NCBI GenBank assembly: GCA_947846985.1
Contig: CANTUZ010000011.1
Span: 15,054,096-15,118,095 of the forward strand
Source of the DNA: Fratercula arctica
Taxonomy: Eukaryota; Chordata; Aves; Charadriiformes; Alcidae
Direction of reading: 5' to 3'
DNA: 64,000 nt
This document shows, one piece after another, positions 12,491-61,959 of this stretch (the first letter of the stretch is position 1; every line of letters begins with the position of its first letter). The notes under the pieces were generated by a model. The model was given only the letters and a program-made list of their open reading frames with translations, ran no database searches and was not told the origin of the DNA. The position numbers and the translations under genes are program-made.

Positions 12491-13961
12491 TGCCCTTTCT
12501 GAGGTCAGTACAATGGTGATGGACTGTCTGCTCTTGCAGAGGTTGGATCTGGAGTATGTTGTGGTCTGTAACACAGAGGCTCAGAGGCAGCAGCTGGTCT
12601 GCTCTGGGTCATTCCTTCTCTGGAAGGTCCCTCAAACAGCTACTCCGCGCAGCAGTCCTCAACTGCACCTGAAAATGCAATCCCCTGGGCAGACCCTGAG
12701 CCACACAGGGTGGGCCGAAGCCATCAGCAACTGCTGTAGCTGAAAGAAAAGGCAAGGGCTTCAGGTTCCAGATTCACAAAGCCTGGCTCAGGCTATCAGC
12801 CCCCTGCCAAGGCTAGAGGCCGCCTTCCCCCCTGGTTTTGCTGGGCTATCCTGTTTGGCTGGCACACCTTGCTGTCAGAGCTAGCAGAAGGGCAGGGTTG
12901 AGGAGCAGGAGAAGGTGGGGGCAGAGGAAAACCACCTCCTTCAGGCAGCTGTGCACCATGGATTCGGGAGTGCCCCGGGGATGGGAACAGTTCTTACAAC
13001 CCAACAGATTATTTCACTGTCTAAGGACCAGATTATTTCACTGTCTAAAGACCTTCTAAGGGTCTAGTTTTTCTTTCAGGAATCTAATTGCTGAGCCCAA
13101 GGAGGACTTTTAGCAGTAACATCTATGCATGTGTTATCTGATTAAATAGAAACCTGTGGCTGGGAGCTATGATCCTTCTTTTCAGGGATTACTGAATAAC
13201 AAGATGGCCTGCTCAAGGCTCTGAGCAATGGAGGCAAACGCAAGGATGGTTGTCCAGGGGCTGAGGGGTGGATGCTCAGCTGGAGCTGAGGGACAAGCCA
13301 AGGAAAGAGAAGAGGGGTAAGAGGAGGTGGCAGCAGGGCTGCCTTCAGGGAGGGAGAGATATCTCGGTGCTGCTGGAGGGCTGGGAAGCTGGGATAGCCA
13401 GCCTGGAGATGGGGAGCGTGTCCCTGCCCTGCAGCCAGCTGGGCTCTGCGGCTGCTGGCCACCAGGACTGCCACCTCAGCAGCTTTGTGCCCTTAGCATG
13501 CCTTGAGCCATCCCTAATAAACCTGATTAGAAGAAAGGCAGCGCCTTAGGGCAGCTTAGTGAAATCCAGCAGTTAAACAATGCCTGCCCCAAAGGTGACA
13601 AGTGCCTGGTGGTGGCTGCGCAGCTTCCCCCGGTGCTGGAGGCCAAATACACAGTCCAACAGGGAAAGATGGGACTGCAGCATGGGAACTTCCATCATTT
13701 TAAGATGCGCTCTCTGTTCTCTTCCTTCTCTCTCATCTTTTTTTCTTGTGTTTGTTCCCACTATACTGATGAGATTTTTTATACTAAATTCAGTGTATTT
13801 GCATGGGAGGGGTGGCTTTAAAAGTGAAATCATGTCACCATTGTTGATGACGGCAGATGACAGCACCTCACTTGGGCAAAATCCCCCTTTATTACAGCTG
13901 GATTTTAAGTAAGGATTGTAGACGTTGAGTCAATGGAACTGGCCACCTTCTTCATTAACAT
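12491..13961. other. Intergenic spacer with a 23-bp duplication
   Basis: I see no gene here. Frames on both strands around 12513-13912 have no domain or splice context. A short tandem duplication lies at 13005-13051. Confidence 0.5.
13005..13051. repeat. Tandem duplication of about 23 bp
   Basis: CAGATTATTTCACTGTCTAA occurs twice in direct succession, the copies differing by one base near the end (GGAC against AGAC). It is probably a recent replication-slippage duplication. Confidence 0.85.
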
Positions 13962-14456
13962 CATAGAATCACAGAATCACAGAATGGTTTGGGTTGGAAG
14001 GGACATTAAAGATCACCCAGTCCCACCCCCCTGCCCTGGGCAGGGACACCTCCCACCACACCAGGTTACTCCAAGCCCCGTCTAACCTGGCCTTGAACAC
14101 CTCCAGGGATGGGGCAGCCACAGCTTCTCTGGGCAACCTGGGCCAGGGGCTCACCACCCTCAGAGCAAACAATTTCTTCCTGATATCTCATCTAAATCTC
14201 CCTCCTTTCAGTGTAAACCTGTTCCCCCTCATCCCGTGGCTCCCCTCCCTGATCCAGAGTCCCTCCCCAGCTCTCCTGGAGCCCCTTTAGGGACTGGAAG
14301 GGGCTCTAAGGTCTCCCCAGAGCCTTCTTTTCTCCAGGCTGAACCCCCCCAACTCTCTCAGTCTGTCCTCACAGCAGAGAGGCTCCAGCCCTCCCAGCAT
14401 CTCTGTGGCCTCCTCTGGCCCCGCTCCAACCGGTCCATGTCCTTCATCAGCAAGAC
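13962..14456 (-). mobile_element. CR1 fragment, antisense, with 3' tandem
   Basis: It starts with the reverse-complement tail (CATAGAATCACAGAATCACA), then GGGTTGGAAGGGACATTAAA and the conserved C-terminal ORF2 region, read backwards as far as the CTCCTCTGGCCCCGCTCCAA block. The 5' end of the element is missing, as is usual for CR1. It belongs to the group with CCTGGGCAGGG and TTTAA in the 3' end. Confidence 0.92.
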
Positions 14457-15837
14457 TTCCACTGATGGCAAGCACTAGGTCCCCCTGTCCACCAACAAGC
14501 ACTGGCCCTGAAGCCTGAGAGGTGAGATAACCCGTGGGAGGGAGCAGTCAGGGCCAGGGGGCTCTTTGCCTGTGGGGCTCCAGGGCCTAATAGGCAAAAC
14601 CACCTCAGGTGGGTTATCATTTCCATTACAAAGAAAAGCTAGATGTCGCCATGAGGTGAGTGGGATTCAGATACTGCTTCTGTAAGTGCCTGTAAGAGAA
14701 GATTTGACTTGCAACACAGTTGTTTTCAACTTTATAATAGCAGTTGCAGTAACAATGGCTTAAGGAAAAAATCACTTATGTGTGGTATTCCTCTGGCTTC
14801 GCAGACATGAAGGACTTGAATGCGGAGCTATAGTTCATTGCTGACTTAAATTAGATTGATGAGTATTTGGCATTACTGAAAACACAGACCTAATTCATAA
14901 GCTGCAGCATTTTTAAAAAGGCTGTTCTTTTGCTATAATGTGACTAAGTATTACTTTTAAAATGTATTTGAGTTGTAGACATAGAAATAACAGTCCTTTA
15001 TACTTGCAATATTTCTGCAGACTCCCTGCCAAATAAGCTCACAGGGAGGAGTGTGGCGTCCAGTAGCACAGAGCAGCGGTGTCACCACTACCCTTGGGTA
15101 CGGTCCTACTCCATTTGGTGCTGCCAGGAGAGCCTTATGAGATTTTTCTCAGTCTGTTTGGGTTTGGTGCATCTTGGAATTTCATCTCTCCAATCTGCTC
15201 CTGCAGACTTTTTTTCTTCTAATTCCATGTGAAAAAAATGAGAGGGTAAAACAAGTGGAGTGAGTGTTAATAGCCGCAGTGCTTAGTGTGGGTCCCAGCC
15301 CATATGCTCAGCACCAACACGCAGAGCTCCTTCAGAAGAGCCTGCTGTTCCTCCTCTTGCTTTTCCTGGACACATGGTGTAAACCACTGAAGTTCAGTTC
15401 TGACTCTACTACCAGTGTCAGCATGTCAACCATCTCACCCAGCGCTGCTGGGACCCACACTCCCCTGCTGCAGGTAGTAAGTGACTGCAGGTGGTACGGC
15501 CAGGAGGTGACAGGCACAATACCACACCCAGAGCAAGCACAGGGCATTTGGGTGTCACTGAATGGCCTCTGCGTCTTGGTGTGTGCCGTCCAGCTCCCAG
15601 GTAGTAAGATGATGGATCTTGGCACTATCCAGGAGTTCAGTTTCCGATCCCAGTGAAAATAAATACAACTTTGAAGACCATAAGCTGCACATACGTGAGA
15701 GGTGCAGCTGCTGGCAGATAACGGCACAAGGATGGTAGGCAGCACATTTGGAATGAGAAGACCAGACCCATGAGACCAGCTGGCCCCACCTGAGGCTCTG
15801 CGGACTGCGAGCAGCGGCCCGGCTGCACTGAGGACCA
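14457..15837. other. Intergenic spacer upstream of the minisatellite
   Basis: There is no recognisable gene or repeat. A + strand frame at 15264-15656 and an overlapping - strand frame have no domain and no conserved-looking composition. Confidence 0.45.
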
Positions 15838-16105
15838 GGGGGCAGGCAGGGTGGGCAAAGCAGGCAGCGGGGGGCAGCCAGGGCAGGTGCGGGGTGACAG
15901 CAGGCGGGGTGGGCAGCAGGGGGGCAGCAGGCAGGGGAGGGCAGGCAGGGCAGGCAGCGGGGGGGCAGGCAGCAGGCAGGGGAACCGCAGGCAGCGGGGA
16001 GGCAGGCAGCAGGCGGGGGAGGGCAAGCAGGGCAGGCAGCGGGCAGGAGAACCGCAGGCAGAGGCGGCGGGGAGGGCAAGCAGAGCAGGCAGCGGGGGCC
16101 AGCGG
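15838..16105. repeat. G-rich minisatellite (GGCAGGCAGCGGG-like units)
   Basis: About 270 bases of irregular tandem units built from GGGCAGGCAG, CAGCAGGCAGGGG and AACCGCAGGCAG blocks lie directly 5' of the SUSD3 CpG island. Runs of four or more G on the + strand are frequent, so G-quadruplex formation is plausible. The repeat generates long spurious Gly/Arg/Gln-rich frames on the + strand and Pro/Cys-rich frames on the - strand. Confidence 0.8.
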
Positions 16106-16475
16106 TGCCGCACCCCCGCCAGGCCGCTCCAGGGCAGGCGTGCGAGTCGGGGGAGGACGGGCCGAGCCCCGGGTGCCGGTGGGGGCGGCTCCCGGGGGGT
16201 GTCACAGCAGCGCGCTGCCCGGTGCCCCGGGGCCGCAGCGCGCAGGGGAACAGCTCCGGCGGCGCCCGGGCTCCCGCCAGCCCCGAGCGGCCGCCGCCTC
16301 CCGCCTTCCTCCTCCTGCTCCTCCTCCTCCCGCTCCGCGCTGCCGGCGGAGGGGCCGCGGCGGCGGCTCCCGCGGGACGGCGGCCCCCCCCACCCCGGCC
16401 CGGCCCCGGCGGTGGCGGGCGGAGGCGGGCGCGGGCTGCACCTGCTGGGGCGGCGCGGCGGGGCTCGGCGGAGCC

Positions 16476-53463
<36,988 letters not shown>

Positions 53464-53621
53464 CTGGTGGCTGAAACACAGTTCCTCCTCTGGACCAAAA
53501 TGAAATTTGGATTGAAATATGTGCCTTAAAGACAACGTGGAAAGTTAATTATTCATATGAATTCAAAAGTTTTCTATATTCCAAGATGGTTATTTAACAG
53601 AGATACTTCAAGGTCTGATAA

Positions 53622-53627
53622 AATAAA
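53622..53627 (+). terminator. SUSD3: Proximal alternative poly(A) signal AATAAA
   Basis: An AATAAA lies about 160 bases after the stop. The downstream GT-rich element is weaker than at the distal site, so it is probably a minor or unused site. Confidence 0.4.
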
Positions 53628-53886
53628 CAAAATGAATGTTGAGGCTGGCAGTCCATAGCCATTCTCTACAGCGTGCTATGTACTGTGACCATGGCAAAAG
53701 CATAATATCATTCTTCTGTACATCTAGAAAGAAATGGTAGCCAGTTTGTATATTTGCCTCATAAAAAGTCACTGATGATAATTACACATTCATAAGATTG
53801 CAACCTTCTTTTAACCAGTGTTTTTTTGTAAGCATTTCAGAATGAAAAATCCCCCATATTTTTACACAGTAGTATGATAGAGCTAC

Positions 53887-53892
53887 AATAAA
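53887..53892 (+). terminator. SUSD3: Distal canonical poly(A) signal AATAAA of SUSD3
   Basis: A canonical hexamer lies about 425 bases after the stop codon. It is followed by T-rich sequence and a GTTGTTTTGT downstream element near 53918, the usual arrangement for cleavage and polyadenylation. Confidence 0.75.
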
Positions 53893-53910
53893 ATTTTGTT
53901 TTTAATTAAA

Positions 53911-55319
53911 AGCCCCCGTTGTTTTGTACCAGGAAGGCCTTTTTGTTTAATTCCTCAGCTCCGCATTTGGAGCCCATGGGAGGCTGGGTGCAGCAGAGGC
54001 CCGTCTCCCGATCCAGCAGCCCATGGGAGTGGGCAGAGCGGGTGGCGGGCTCTGCTTTGCCCCTCCAGCCTGCACACCTATGGCCGGTGGACGTGTGGCG
54101 AGTGAGCACCCGTGTGCGGGCTGGCGTGGGGGGAAGGCGGCGCAGCCGTCCTGCAGCAGTGTGACTTGGGTGGTGGCTGCAGCATCCCGGGGAAAGCATG
54201 CTAGGCAAAGGGGAGATGTAGTTTTTTCGGAAACCTGCCTTCCTTTCCTATTATAAATCTGTTCACTGTGTGAGGAAACAGGGTGTTTTTTTCTTGTTTT
54301 GTCAGTTTTGAAAAATAACTGATACGGCTCTTACTCTGCTGTTTATATGCACATACATGTATGTCTTACACATTGTAGTTATTTTTGTTCACGTTGAAGC
54401 CTTATTTATTCTCCTGTCATCAGCTGTCTAATGGGTATTGACACTTTCCTGTCATGATGGAAATACGATCTTATAGCAATACCCAGGAATTGTATTATTG
54501 TATGTCCCGCTTGTTATGAATTAGGTATCCTCTTAAGACCTTCAGCCTTTAAGTTTCAGTTTTGAAACCCAACTTATCGTAGCTTGTTGGCAGGCCTAGA
54601 AATGCTGTGTTCCATCCTGGCCATACTGGGCAGACATCAAAAATGCCTCCTTGAACTTCAGCTATGTGGAAGCCACAGTGAAGGAGCTTTGGTTTCGTTC
54701 CTAATAAGCTCAGTTCTTCTATACGTTACAACAGGCTGCACCCCGGCAATGCACTTCGTAGTATGTGCTGCGAAAAGGGGAATGGATATATGTCTTAATG
54801 CTTGTTCCAATTAAGTAATCAATTCATTACATTAACTAGCCAATGTTTATCAGGACAATTGTGCCGTGAACCGTTTTGTCTGCAGTTTTTTGGTCCCCTG
54901 CCAGACCCAGCCAGCGTCTGTACCCAGATGCGCTCTTGCATCCCATGTGCAGCATTGGCTGCGGGCTGTGCGCGGGGCTGGCACCGGCACCATGTCCTGT
55001 CCCGTCGGCTGCAGGCACTGCCAGCCCAGCTGCAGCCGCGCCAGCCAGCTCGCAGGATCGTTGGCCATGTTTGGGGTCAGAAAGTTCTTGAGAGGATGTG
55101 TTCAGTCTCAGCGCAGGTGCCAGCTGCAGGCCCTAGCAGGGTGCCCTCAAGTGGAAAGTGAGGTGCAAGGACACGAAATCTCTGCACAAAGCTATGGGCT
55201 ACAGCTGCCACAGCAGCAGCTCTTCCTCACTGCTGGCATGGGACTTTCTGGCAGGACAACTGGGAATGGCTGGACTTCATCCGCCAGAGGAAAACACTTG
55301 AATAGCATCAATGGTGAAA
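53911..55319. other. Downstream intergenic DNA
   Basis: A fairly GC-rich patch at 53940-54160 and another at 54890-55160 have overlapping frames on both strands but no recognisable domain. In mammals CARD19 and NINJ1 lie downstream of SUSD3; I could not recognise exons of either. Confidence 0.45.
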
Positions 55320-56860
55320 GTCCACAGGTGGATGAAAATAAAAACAAAATGTGTGAAAGGAGCATAGAGAGGACCAAAGGCTGGGAAAACCAACCAAAAC
55401 ATCTGAGATGCTCCTATACAAATGTCTGGGATGTTAGAATTAAATGAAAAAAAAAAAAAAAAAGTTAAAGACTTTGACATAATAAAAGGCACAACTTAAT
55501 AAGAATTACAGTGCTTGTGGGACAAATGATAGGACTAAGATCTTGGCACGGTAAATGATAGCTTGTTCCAGGTAGGGCACATGAGAATAAAGGTGTGTAT
55601 GTTCTCTGAAGGTCAGCATGAGGTGAAGTGCTTGTTAATTAGTGTCTGTGGTTGGAGAATGAAGGGTGAAGGAGCGTGGAGTGTGGACTGATGGGCGTTC
55701 AGCACCGAGTCTGCAGCTGGGACGAGGACTTGGCAGAAATGTACTCGGGGAAATAACAGAACCATCTTAAATATTGGGTGAGTTTATTTCTCTGATCCTC
55801 TGCTGGAAAAGTGTACAGCCATCAGGTGTTTGAACAGTCTTGGTGACTGCTTTATTTCTGAAGGTGGTGGGAAGTGGGGTGGCAGTTGCTTCTGACTATA
55901 GCAGGGACAAACCTGTTAAAAATCAAAAGAGACATTTCGGTGAATGTGAAAATAAGTGACATCACATTTTTAAGAAAAGGAGGAAGAGCAGCAGAATAAG
56001 GAAAATGGACTTCAAAAAGGAAAATTTTGATATACCAAAATAGCAAGTACAAAGGATCCATGCAGAAACAATGCAGTCGCTAGCAGAGACTGTTTAGAAG
56101 CACATCAGGCAAAACGATGCAGAGGATAGCAAAAATCTGATACAGCTGCCTCAGGAACTGTGAGGACATTAAAATCAGAGCAGGAAAAACTCAAAAAATG
56201 GAAATGTGGCAGATTACTGAGGAGCAGCACAAAAGGAGGTTAATGGAGCTGTTCAGGAAGGTAGGAGGGAATGTGAGTTACAGCAAGCAAGGGAAATGAA
56301 AGAAGAGAAAAATACAGTGGCAGAAACGGAGAGTAAAAGTACAGGTAAGTTATTTCTTGGAAAAGCGAAAATGGACCCAGAGATGACAACCACTGAATGT
56401 CTACGTTGGATCAGGCATCACTGAAAAATTGACTGGTTAATGCAATGAATTTTAATACAGGACTAGGACTGCAGCCTAGAGTAAAGCAAGAAAAAGATCA
56501 CAAATATTAAGAGAAATTTGATTCCTTGACGAAATTCATCCTAAAGCACTAAGGAATTAGCTAAGCAATACTTAAACCATCATTGATACAGCGTCAGGAA
56601 ACGGTGAAAGGACAAGGGAGGTCTTAGAAGATGGGAAAGGGCAAATCTAACTTTAATTAGGGGAGAGTAGAGAACCTCCAGACGTACCAGAATGAAGGTG
56701 CTCCTCTGATATGCAGAAAGAGTGTAGGAGAAATGATTAAACAATCCATTTGCAAAGGTGGCACATCTCAACCTAGGATTAAACAGAGCTGTAGGCACAG
56801 GAGGGAACTGTTCTACTAATAATATCATGCCTGGCTATTTAAAAGCGGAGAAGGTACATG
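55320..56860 (+). mobile_element. Ancient CR1-like LINE fossil, sense (endonuclease and RT remnants)
   Basis: Several blocks of an old CR1 ORF2 appear in order on the + strand. At about 55390-55440, AAAACATCTGAGATGCTCCT and ATACAAATGTCTGGGATG precede the endonuclease. At about 55478-55530, GACATAATA and AAGAATTACAGTGCTTGTGG match the endonuclease start. At about 56530-56690, ATTCATCCTAAAGCACTAAG and the following GGGAAAGGGCAAATCTAACT correspond to His-Pro-Lys-Ala-Leu and the region before the RT core. Near 56735, ATGATTAAACAATCCATTTG follows. Stops and indels are frequent, so it is long dead. Boundaries are approximate, and the middle (55600-56200) is barely recognisable. Confidence 0.65.
55445..55463. 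repeat. Poly(A) run
   Basis: About 18 A residues inside the ancient LINE fossil. This is a simple repeat expansion and not a retroposon tail in this position. Confidence 0.85.
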
Positions 56861-59799
56861 TGGCCCAGTTACGCCTGATCTGCAGCTTTTTTGAATTTCC
56901 TTCCTTTTCCACATCTCTGCGATTATGGTAGCTGGATTTCATGATTTAGCTGATTTAGCTCCCTGGCGTTTTAATTTTATCATGTAATTTTAAAATGCAA
57001 TACTATGACTGCAAGTCACTGAGTGAAATGAATTCACTTGTTGGGATGTCTGGGTCAACACACTGCGTGCCAAGGGAGCCCAGTTAGCCTGTGCTACAGG
57101 TGAGGCCAGCCTGGGTAACGTTTGATGGGGGAAAGTAAAACCTTGAGATGACAAGGACATTGATAGTCATGGGGAGCAACAGCGAAGGTAGGTAAATTTA
57201 CTGTCTCTGTGCCAGAGTATTGGATTACTATCATTTATTTAGGCATCTAACACAAGAGGCAGCACAGTTACAAGAAGATAAGGAAACAACACCCATACTG
57301 GTTTTACAAGATTTGTGGCTCTGTTCCCTCTGGGACTGTGCTTAGTTTATGACAGCTGCACCCCCTGGAGTTAGCTTTATTGCTCATGTAAACATTACTT
57401 ATTGTTGGAGGGAAAATAAGTGCTGTGCAGGAAGGAGATGAAAGCAGTTGAGAATCTAAAATAGACATGTAAAAGCTCATATTTATTAAGTTAACCCTTA
57501 AATGTTTGCCAGCCAGTGGTTTCAAATGGTTTTAGGCTCCCATTTCTACTACAGAGGACTTACGCTTCCTTGTGTATTTTATGGAAGTGATGGCTTGCAC
57601 TTAAAGAACACGTTAAAATGCTACAAACTACACAAGCAAGCAGAAGATGCCCTCTCCCTGCATGGATGCTTATAATTTAATTGATGTATGTTACAGAATG
57701 GCAGGATAATTCTTCACAGATTAAAAACTGGCAACAGTATTTATCAGAGCAATTGCTTATTTGCATTCCCTCCCACTGTTTTTTAAAACCTATTTCCTAG
57801 AGCAGGCATCTCTGCTGGGGCTGTTGCACGGGTCTGTTGTTAAGCTTCGACTGTTTGCAGAAAACCGAAAGACCGTTTTTAAGATCTTATGCTAAATACT
57901 AAACAAGGAATGGCTTTTAAGCCAGCTGATATGCTGTTTGCTATAGGAGGGTATCTAATCTTTACTTCCTTTTAGATGAGAATTCAGTCTTTGAAACAAA
58001 GGAAAGAAGGCATTTGCCATGCTGGAAACCTGGAGAGCCTGAGCCTCAAGGTGCTGAGGGGGAACTCACTGAAGCCCATACCTGCATCAGGATGTCCTTA
58101 CAGAAATATCTCCTGTGGGAAACACCTACTTGTATTTGTGGGATATTGCAGAGCATAGTGTTGCCAGATCCTGGGATTTTTGTCACAAATCTCGTGATAT
58201 TTCGTATTTTCTTAAGCCACAAATGGTAGAGTTGCATGAATATGTGAAAATCACAGCTTCTATTTAAAAATAAGTAAGTGTCTCACACTTGTATTTGAAA
58301 GGAGAAGTTTCAGTCCTGATGTGTCAAACAGCAGAAAAAACAAGTCTTTGAAGTTTCTTTGGTGATAATGACATGATTTGGGGGAGGCCTGACTAACGAT
58401 TCAGGAATACTTCACGCTGTCAAATGCGTATATGACCTTGACATGTCTTCTATGGTTGAAAGAAAGGGAAAGACTACATTTTGATCTGGATGGAGCAACG
58501 AAGCTTGGGATGGACACTGGGCTATGTACCGTAGAGTTAACATTGCTTTCATTGAGCCTTCCACTTGGATTTTTGGCCATGCAGGCTTTTGGATATTATC
58601 CTGGAAGTCTCTAAAGATGCTGTTTTCCTCAGCGTGCTCTGCTGGTGTCAGTCAAACTTTTGGTTATGGGCTAGTATTGCTCCAAGTTTCTGTGAGAAGT
58701 TCAGGACCCAGAAAAGAGGCAGGACTGAAAATGATGTCCGTGACAACCTGACGGAGGTGGCCAATACCACCAGTCTGAAATGGCACAGGATGGGAAAACA
58801 GGAGCCCTCTGGTTACACCAGACATCAGCTGTAAGAACAGGATATAAATGACTGATGGTTTTGGGTGGAGAGGAGGCAGAGATCTCATAATTTTGCTCCC
58901 AAAAACATCCCAGTCATCAGTGATGTCTTGGAAGCAGAGTAGCTAAATGAATCTTCTATAACTTATTGTCAGATGTAAATAGCTTTTGCAACTATTTTTT
59001 TTAACAATGTCACACAGCACAGCTTTTTAATAACTGTAATTAAATGGTAGATGTAATTGAATCTTCTGCTTGGAAGACCCAAGAAGAAAATTTGGTAATG
59101 TGCCAGCTGGTAGCTTTTGAGATGACTTTCAGTTGCACCCTTTCATAATGTTGGTAGCCCAGCAAGAAGCTGTTAAACTGTGATACATATTTTATTTTGT
59201 TCAGGCATTTCTTAAGTGTTCTGTGGAAGTTTCAGGGAAGAGCCACGTAAACGCTACCTGATGACATCTGATACGGTTTACAAGTTATCTGCAGAATTTA
59301 CACTATATTTAAATACTGTAGTGCAGAAGTTCTTGTGCCCAGAAAAAACACCTGAGGAAAGAGTAGAAAGCAACATCACAAAAAGTCCTGGACAAAAGTC
59401 CAGAAAAGCTAATGACATATGATTAAAATATCTTTGGGACTTGTTTCACCTCATCTTGGGCTCATTTCAAGAAACAGCTTGACAAGTCAGACCACGGGCA
59501 AGAGTCGGGTAACAACCTCCAACAGGGGTAAAGTGAGGTTCCTCTATGACATTTCAGTAAACTCTTGCTGTGGGGTTGAGCAGTACCTTTCAGATTTAGG
59601 GTGGCATTTAGAGTTACACCTCACAACAAATGACTGTGTAAAATGGGATCAGATCCCATCCCCCTAAAAGTGATACAAGGAACTTCATTTGTTTCTTCAT
59701 TCAGTAACATGAGGAGCTGATCTTTTCTACTTATTTTTTTAAGGACTATTATTATGAAGAGATAGACGATTGACAGAGCTAGTGTTGAAAGGCTCTTGT
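56861..59799. other. Downstream intergenic DNA with weak open frames
   Basis: No recognised gene or repeat. Open frames at 57976-58229 and 59240-59422 are discussed under findings or rejected; neither has a convincing exon structure. Confidence 0.45.
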
Positions 59800-60419
59800 A
59801 AAAGGCCCAGAAAGCCACTCGCATCCTGGGCTGCATCCCCAGCAGCATGGGCAGCAGGGCGAGGGAGGGGATTCTCCCCGTCTAGACAGCTTTTTTGAGA
59901 TCTCTCCTGCAGTGCTGCCTCCAGCTCTGGGGCACCAATAGCAGATGGACACAGAGCTGTTCGAGCAGGTCCAGAGGAGGCCATGAGGATGCTGAGACGG
60001 CTGGAGCCCCTCTGCTGTGAGGACAGGCTGAGAGAGTTGGGGGGGTTCAGCCTGGAGAAGAGAAGGCTCCGGGGAGACCTTGGAGCCCCTTCCAGTCCCT
60101 AAAGGGGCTCCAGGAAAGCTGGGGAGGAACTTTTGATCAAGGAGTGGAGCAATGGGACAAGGGGTGACAGTTTTAAACTGAAAGAGGGGAGATTTAGATT
60201 AGATATTAGGAAGAAATTCTTTGCTGTGAGGGTGGTGAGCCCCTGTCCCAGGTTGCCCAGAGAAGCTGTGGCTGCCCCATCCCTGGAGGTGTTCAAGGCC
60301 AGGCTGGACGGGGCTTGGGGCAACCTGGTCTGGTGGGAGGTGTCCCTGCCCAGGGCAGGGAAGTGGAACTAGATGGTCTTTAAGGTCCCTTCCAACTCTA
60401 ACCATTCTATGATTCTGTA
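59800..60419 (+). mobile_element. CR1 fragment, sense, about 620 bp
   Basis: It starts in ORF2 at AAAGGCCCAGAAAGCCACTC, GCATCCTGGGCTGCATCCCC (the Ile-Leu-Gly-Cys block) and runs through GAGAGAGTTGGGGGGGTTCA, the LEKRR block and CTTTGCTGTGAGGGTGGTGA to a 3' UTR with CTGCCCAGGGCAGGGAAGTG. It ends in ATTCTATGATTCTG. Several frameshifts are present. It belongs to the same group as the antisense copies at 13962 and 37501. Confidence 0.93.
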
Positions 60420-61959
60420 ATTATTCCACGAGCAATAGCCATTTCTACTGTCACTGCACCCAAACCATACCAGCTGGTGGGAACACTGTATAGTCAGCAG
60501 CCCTGCACATCAAGATGTTTCAAAAGCCAGTCGCCATTCCTGGTAGATAACGCTAATGCAATGATGGAAACACGAAACTCCTCTGGCACAACAGCAAGTG
60601 AGGCAGGGAAAGTTCATCTCGTGTAAAGCAGAGCAGAAGCAGCTTGTTCCCTGGATCCACAGTGCTATACCTAAGCATGTGTGTGTTCACACTGCTCATG
60701 TGTTTCAAGGTCAAGGTTATACGGAAATGCTCACAGTAGTGTTTCCCACGGGAGGTGTGTTGCATCCATGAGCTGGAGTCTGCAGTAGCTTCTAATCCAT
60801 AAAGCCGGTGGGCTGCATTTTGGCTGCCCACCATCCTTTCTGTCCTTCCTGTCCCATGGGGGTCAGGTGAGGCACTGAGCTGGCAGGGTGATGACTTCCA
60901 TGTGAAGACACTGAAGACAAAGTGGCTTTGTTCTCTCCCTGGAGCTCTGCTGAACGTCAGTTTGCCAAATCTGTCAGCTGTTTATTTATACACCTATTTT
61001 AAGGGGAGGGTGCTCAAATGGCTTTATTTGCTTCCTGCCTTCAAAGAATGTCAATATTTTGAGTTTTTTAGAAAATAAATTAGTTGAGTATTTTTTCTCA
61101 TGTGCATAATTTGATTTGTACTTTACAAGAGATCAGATATTGAGATAAGTGTGTTTTTGAACATGTCTGTGAAGCTGGCTGTTCATTATCCCATGTACAA
61201 CCTAACAGCCAAAACAGTAATATTCTGTAATATTTATCAAGATGATTTACGGTCAGTATACAATGGCTTATTCTATATGCTGGCTTTTCCATTGTGCCAA
61301 GAACAAAAGGTGCTCAGTTTTTCCATTATCTGCATCATCTTCTTATTTTAATAATGCCATCAAAATTTCAAGGATGAGGTGTCATACAGCAGAATCGGGG
61401 GGTGGTGTGGTGTAATTCACTCATGTAATGAATATAAGAAGTTAAAACTGACCAGGGATTTACGGACCTGTGGATGCTCCAGGCTATGATTTCACCCAAG
61501 TCAGTTCTGTTCACATATTAAAGTTTGGCTTAGCTGGTCAGGAATAAAGAGCTGAGAACTTGTGGTACAGCTTCTGCCTTTGTGTTCGGAGTCAGATAAT
61601 TGTTTTTCTTCATGTCCTTCTAACCAAAGAAGAAATAAAAGGTGATTATACCAATAATAATACTCTGACTATATAAATAAGTCCAGAAAATTACCTATTC
61701 TATATGCAAAGCAATTCTACAAATTATCACTAAAAAAAAAATAAAAAATCCCATAACTTTGAGTAAACAAACATCTTGTTTTTCAGAGCTGACTATGCAT
61801 CCCTTAAAATCAACAGCAAACTCCCGCTGGCTCGCGGGAGCGCAGGAGCAGCCCCAGGTTTGCAGTGCTGAGGTGACCGCGCACACCCGTCAGGCCTGTG
61901 CCGGCTGTGCACAGCCGGACCCGCTCCTCCCAGTTCACTTTCGCTTCTCCTCTTGCCAG
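60420..61959. other. Intergenic or intronic DNA, nothing recognised
   Basis: AT-rich, no supported gene or repeat. Confidence 0.45.

Larger units (their letters stand above)
53464..53910 (+). other. SUSD3: SUSD3 3' UTR
   Basis: This runs from the TAG stop to just past the distal poly(A) signal. It is AT-rich with no long frame, no splice signals and no recognisable repeat. The end position is an estimate, 15-25 bases after the AATAAA at 53887. Confidence 0.75.

Noticed and set aside
53940..55160. GC-rich patches tested for CARD19 or NINJ1 exons
   Set aside because: No recalled motif of either protein was found on either strand.
57976..58229. Open frames after a CCTTTTAG acceptor-like site
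   Set aside because: Two different frames are open, neither resembles a protein family, and no donor follows in a sensible position.
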